A DNA stretch of 64,000 bases from Pseudoalteromonas byunsanensis. Lineage in GTDB: Bacteria > Pseudomonadota > Gammaproteobacteria > Enterobacterales > Alteromonadaceae. Under the pieces are notes generated by a model, which was not told the origin of the DNA, ran no database searches, and saw only the letters and a program-made list of their open reading frames with translations. The translations under genes were made by a program, and so were the position numbers. This document shows positions 61,273 to 64,000 of this stretch, piece after piece. Positions within the stretch are counted from its first letter, which is position 1. Each line of letters opens with the position of its first letter. The DNA is taken from contig NZ_MNAN01000034.1 of assembly GCF_001854475.1 (NCBI RefSeq), positions 197,698 through 261,697 on the forward strand. Direction: 5' to 3'.

Positions 61273-64000
61273 ATGTTTAATCGCTTAATAGATTGGTCAG
61301 TTAGCAATCGAGTATTAGTCTTATTGGCGCTGTTTGTCACTTTAAGTGCGGCTGTAGTGACAATTCCAAAACTCAATCTAGATGCGTTCCCTGATGTTAC
61401 AAATGTTCAGGTTACTATCAATACTCAAGCTCCAGGACTTGCATCTGAAGAAGTTGAAAAGCTCATCACTTATCCCATTGAGGCTGTTATGTATGCCTTG
61501 CCAAATGTTGAGCAAGTACGCTCTGTATCAAAAACGGGTCTATCCGGTGTCACCATCGTATTTACAGAGGGAACAGACATCTATTTCGCTCGACAGCAAG
61601 TTTTTGAACGCCTACAAAGCGCTAAAGAACTCATCCCGAAAGGACTTGGCACACCGGAAATGGGGCCAAATACATCGGGGCTCGGACAAATATTCCAGTA
61701 TTTACTCATCGCAGAGCCTGATAGTGATATTGATACGATGGCGCTTCGTAGCATTAATGATTGGGTTGTAAAGCTACTGCTGATGCCCATTGACGGTGTC
61801 ACGGATGTGTTATCTTTTGGTGGGGAGGTAAAACAGTACCAAGTTAACATCAACCCTACTCAATTGCTCGCCTACTCGCTCACCCAACAAGACGTCATTG
61901 ATGCAATCGAACAAAACAACGAAAACGTTGGCGGCTGGTATATGAATCGCGGTCAAGAGCAGCTAGTTATCCGTGGTATGGGCTGGTACGCAAGTGGTGA
62001 GCAAGGACTTTTAGAGATTGCGCAAGTGCCATTAAAAAGTATTGATGGCACCGTTATTACTGTATCTGATGTTGCAAGCATTCAATTAGGAAGCGAAATT
62101 CGCCAAGGTGCCGTCACCATGACACGCCGTGACGCACAAGGTAACGTCGAACAATTAGGTGAAGTTGTAACAGGCATTGTACTCAAGCGTATTGGGGCCA
62201 ACACTAAAGCGACCATTGATGGGATCAATAACAGGCTTGATGTTATTCAACGAGCTTTACCAGATGGCGTCCGATTGACTCCATTTTATGATCAAGCTGA
62301 CTTAGTTCAAAAGGCGCTCAGTACCGTTGTGAAGGCTCTCTTACTTGCTCTGATACTCATTATCGTTATCCTTTGCCTATTTTTAATGAGTCTACGTGCC
62401 ACTTTGTTAGTTCTTATTTCTATTCCCGTTGCTATCGCTTTAGCACTCATGTGTATGGCATGGTTTGGTTTGTCAGCTAACCTAATGTCATTGGGAGGTA
62501 TTGCGATTGCCATTGGTATGCTAGTCGATGGCTCCGTTGTGATGGTAGAGAACATGGTTAAACGGCTCAATCAACACACTTCAAAAACTAATAGTGAAGT
62601 CATTAGGCAGGCAGGTAAAGAAGTAGCCCGACCAGTGTTTTTCGCAGCGCTAATTATTTTGCTAGTGTTTACCCCTTTGTTTAGTTTTGAAGGTGTTGAA
62701 GCTAAGCTTTTTCAACCTATGGCCATCAGTATTATTCTATCCGTTGTTAGCGCTATTTTTGTCGCTATTATTATTGTCCCCGCCTTAGCAAGTTATCTAT
62801 TCAAATATCCAGTCAGTAATAGAAAAAGCATCATTCTTGCCCCATTGGACAAAGGCTATCAATACCTACTTAGCAAAGCGATGCAACGGCGTGGCCTTGT
62901 TGTTGGTAGTGCTATTGTGTTGTTTTGCGCAGCCTTATTTACACTACCAAAAATAGGAACCGAATTTGTGCCCGAACTTGAAGAAGGCACGATTAATCTG
63001 AGAGTGACTCTAGCCCCTTCAGCGAGTTTACAAACAGCGCTTGATGTCGCGCCTGTGCTAGAACAAAAATTGATGTCTTTCCCCGAGGTTACTTACGCAT
63101 TGAGCCGCATAGGTAGACCTGAGTTGGGCGGAGATCCTGAGCCCGTCAATAATATCGAAATTTACATAGGTCTAAAACCTAAACAACAATGGCAAAGCGC
63201 TTCAAGTCGACTTGAATTGCAAAGCCTGATGGCCGAAAAGCTAGAAGAGTACCCTGGCTTACTCTTTAATTTCTCTCAGCCAATTGCGACCCGAGTAGAT
63301 GAACTTCTATCTGGGGTAAAAGCCCAACTAGCTATAAAAGTATTTGGCCCACAGTTAGATGTTCTGACGCAAAAAGGTCAACAAATTGAAGAGCTAGTAA
63401 AAACGATAGACGGCGCAACTGATGTCGCGCTTGAGCAGATAGTTGGGGAAACACAATTGGTTGTTACCCCCAATCGCCAACAACTCTCTCGTTATGGGTT
63501 ATCAGTTTCACAAATAATGGATGTAGTACAAGACGGACTAGGTGGCAGCTTGGCAGGACAAGTCATCGATGGCAATGAGCGCTATGACATATACGTGCGC
63601 CTTGACCAGTCTTTTAGGCAAGACGTCGCGACAATAAAGTCGTTAAGGCTATTAGCAGCCAATGGCGCATGGGTAAAACTGGCGGATGTTGCTGACGTAA
63701 GTATGCAATCTGGCCCCCCGCTGGTGCGCAGAGAAGACGTGCAACGCACCGTGGTGATCCAAGCCAATGTTCAAGGCCGAGATATGGGGAGTGTTGTAGA
63801 GCAAATCAAAACGAATATTGATACCATGATCGATTTACCTTCCGGCTATTCTGTCGTCATTGGTGGTCAATTTGAAAGCCAACAACGGGCCCAACAAAGA
63901 CTTAGTGTCGTAGTACCGCTGGCACTCGCATTAATAGCACTATTATTATATTTCGCTTTCTCTTCAGTAGGTCAAGCTATGCTCATTCTGTTGAATGTGC
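61273..64000 (+). CDS. Heavy-metal RND efflux pump (CzcA/CusA-type), 3' truncated by window edge
   Basis: Open from ATG 61273 to the right edge (909 codons visible, no stop), out of about 1,030-1,050 expected. First membrane helix NRVLVLLALFVTLSAAVVTIP, then DAFPDVTNVQVTINTQAPGLASEEVEKLITYPIE, typical of HME-RND. The central membrane block contains GIAIAIGMLVDGSVVMVENMVKRL; the metal-family pattern of A-I-G-x-x-x-D-(A/G)-(A/S)-V-V-M-V-E-N is kept. Periplasmic loops and the second half (MQRRGLVVGSAIVLFCAALFTLPKIG, FVPELEEGTINLRVTLAPSASLQTAL) follow. Proton-driven export of metal cations from the periplasm or cytoplasm; exact metal unknown. GAGGTAAG lies just upstream of ATG. Confidence 0.93.
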   Translation, partial: MFNRLIDWSVSNRVLVLLALFVTLSAAVVTIPKLNLDAFPDVTNVQVTINTQAPGLASEEVEKLITYPIEAVMYALPNVEQVRSVSKTGLSGVTIVFTEGTDIYFARQQVFERLQSAKELIPKGLGTPEMGPNTSGLGQIFQYLLIAEPDSDIDTMALRSINDWVVKLLLMPIDGVTDVLSFGGEVKQYQVNINPTQLLAYSLTQQDVIDAIEQNNENVGGWYMNRGQEQLVIRGMGWYASGEQGLLEIAQVPLKSIDGTVITVSDVASIQLGSEIRQGAVTMTRRDAQGNVEQLGEVVTGIVLKRIGANTKATIDGINNRLDVIQRALPDGVRLTPFYDQADLVQKALSTVVKALLLALILIIVILCLFLMSLRATLLVLISIPVAIALALMCMAWFGLSANLMSLGGIAIAIGMLVDGSVVMVENMVKRLNQHTSKTNSEVIRQAGKEVARPVFFAALIILLVFTPLFSFEGVEAKLFQPMAISIILSVVSAIFVAIIIVPALASYLFKYPVSNRKSIILAPLDKGYQYLLSKAMQRRGLVVGSAIVLFCAALFTLPKIGTEFVPELEEGTINLRVTLAPSASLQTALDVAPVLEQKLMSFPEVTYALSRIGRPELGGDPEPVNNIEIYIGLKPKQQWQSASSRLELQSLMAEKLEEYPGLLFNFSQPIATRVDELLSGVKAQLAIKVFGPQLDVLTQKGQQIEELVKTIDGATDVALEQIVGETQLVVTPNRQQLSRYGLSVSQIMDVVQDGLGGSLAGQVIDGNERYDIYVRLDQSFRQDVATIKSLRLLAANGAWVKLADVADVSMQSGPPLVRREDVQRTVVIQANVQGRDMGSVVEQIKTNIDTMIDLPSGYSVVIGGQFESQQRAQQRLSVVVPLALALIALLLYFAFSSVGQAMLILLNV

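Overview
The window looks like a chromosomal segment of a marine gammaproteobacterium of the Alteromonadales, most plausibly Pseudoalteromonas or a close relative. This is inferred from gene content, not from a database search: many large TonB-dependent receptors, a vibriolysin-like M4 protease and an M28 aminopeptidase both carrying paired PPC domains, homogentisate catabolism, moderate-to-low GC and few transposons. I saw no rRNA, tRNA, CRISPR array, insertion sequence or prophage.

Layout. 1-6.1 kb: two tandem Oar-like TonB-dependent receptors, the first cut by the window edge. 6.3-10.3 kb: small membrane protein; a MarR regulator divergent from hmgA-maiA (tyrosine/homogentisate breakdown) with a palindrome inside the hmgA promoter; three small conserved proteins. 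10.3-22.8 kb: solute-binding protein, arginase-family ureohydrolase, DUF2189 protein, uridine phosphorylase, cytidine deaminase, STAS/SEC14-like protein, PEP carboxylase, DUF393/SDR/flavin-reductase group, a Sel1 protein and an aldehyde dehydrogenase. 22.8-25.3 kb: a small AT-rich accessory locus. 25.3-31.1 kb: DASS transporter and the two secreted peptidases. 31.5-40.7 kb: a six-gene unit of DUF1513, two imelysins, two di-heme cytochrome-like proteins and a TonB receptor, probably for periplasmic metal (iron) handling. 40.8-47.5 kb: small proteins, a KAS III enzyme, and the peptidases PepD and M17. 47.7-52.8 kb: a TonB receptor followed by a TPR-sulfotransferase, then an alpha/beta hydrolase. 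52.9-59.4 kb: RlmF, a secreted prolyl-oligopeptidase-like hydrolase, DUF808, thymidine kinase, a solute-binding protein and an alkylation-repair pair (Ada/AlkA fusion plus Ogt). 59.6-64 kb: a heavy-metal RND efflux locus cut by the right edge.

The most notable item is at 23.16-24.79 kb. I read it as one integron gene cassette sitting alone on the chromosome: an attC-like inverted repeat (23156-23256) closes a two-gene unit (an XF1762-like acetyltransferase, overlapping by one base a protein with a C-terminal membrane hairpin that I do not recognise). The opposite end starts with the 7-mer GTTATAC, the exact complement of the R'' box. No integrase or second attC is visible, which suggests insertion at a secondary site. 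Its function is unknown.

Regulatory structures worth attention are the 20-bp palindrome between the -35 and -10 of hmgA, a 13-bp inverted repeat that would bury the pepD ribosome-binding site, an intrinsic terminator between the two secreted peptidase genes, and a CRP-like site upstream of the ureohydrolase. Several start codons were moved from the longest reading frame to one supported by a ribosome-binding site or signal peptide; the reasons are given in each entry.
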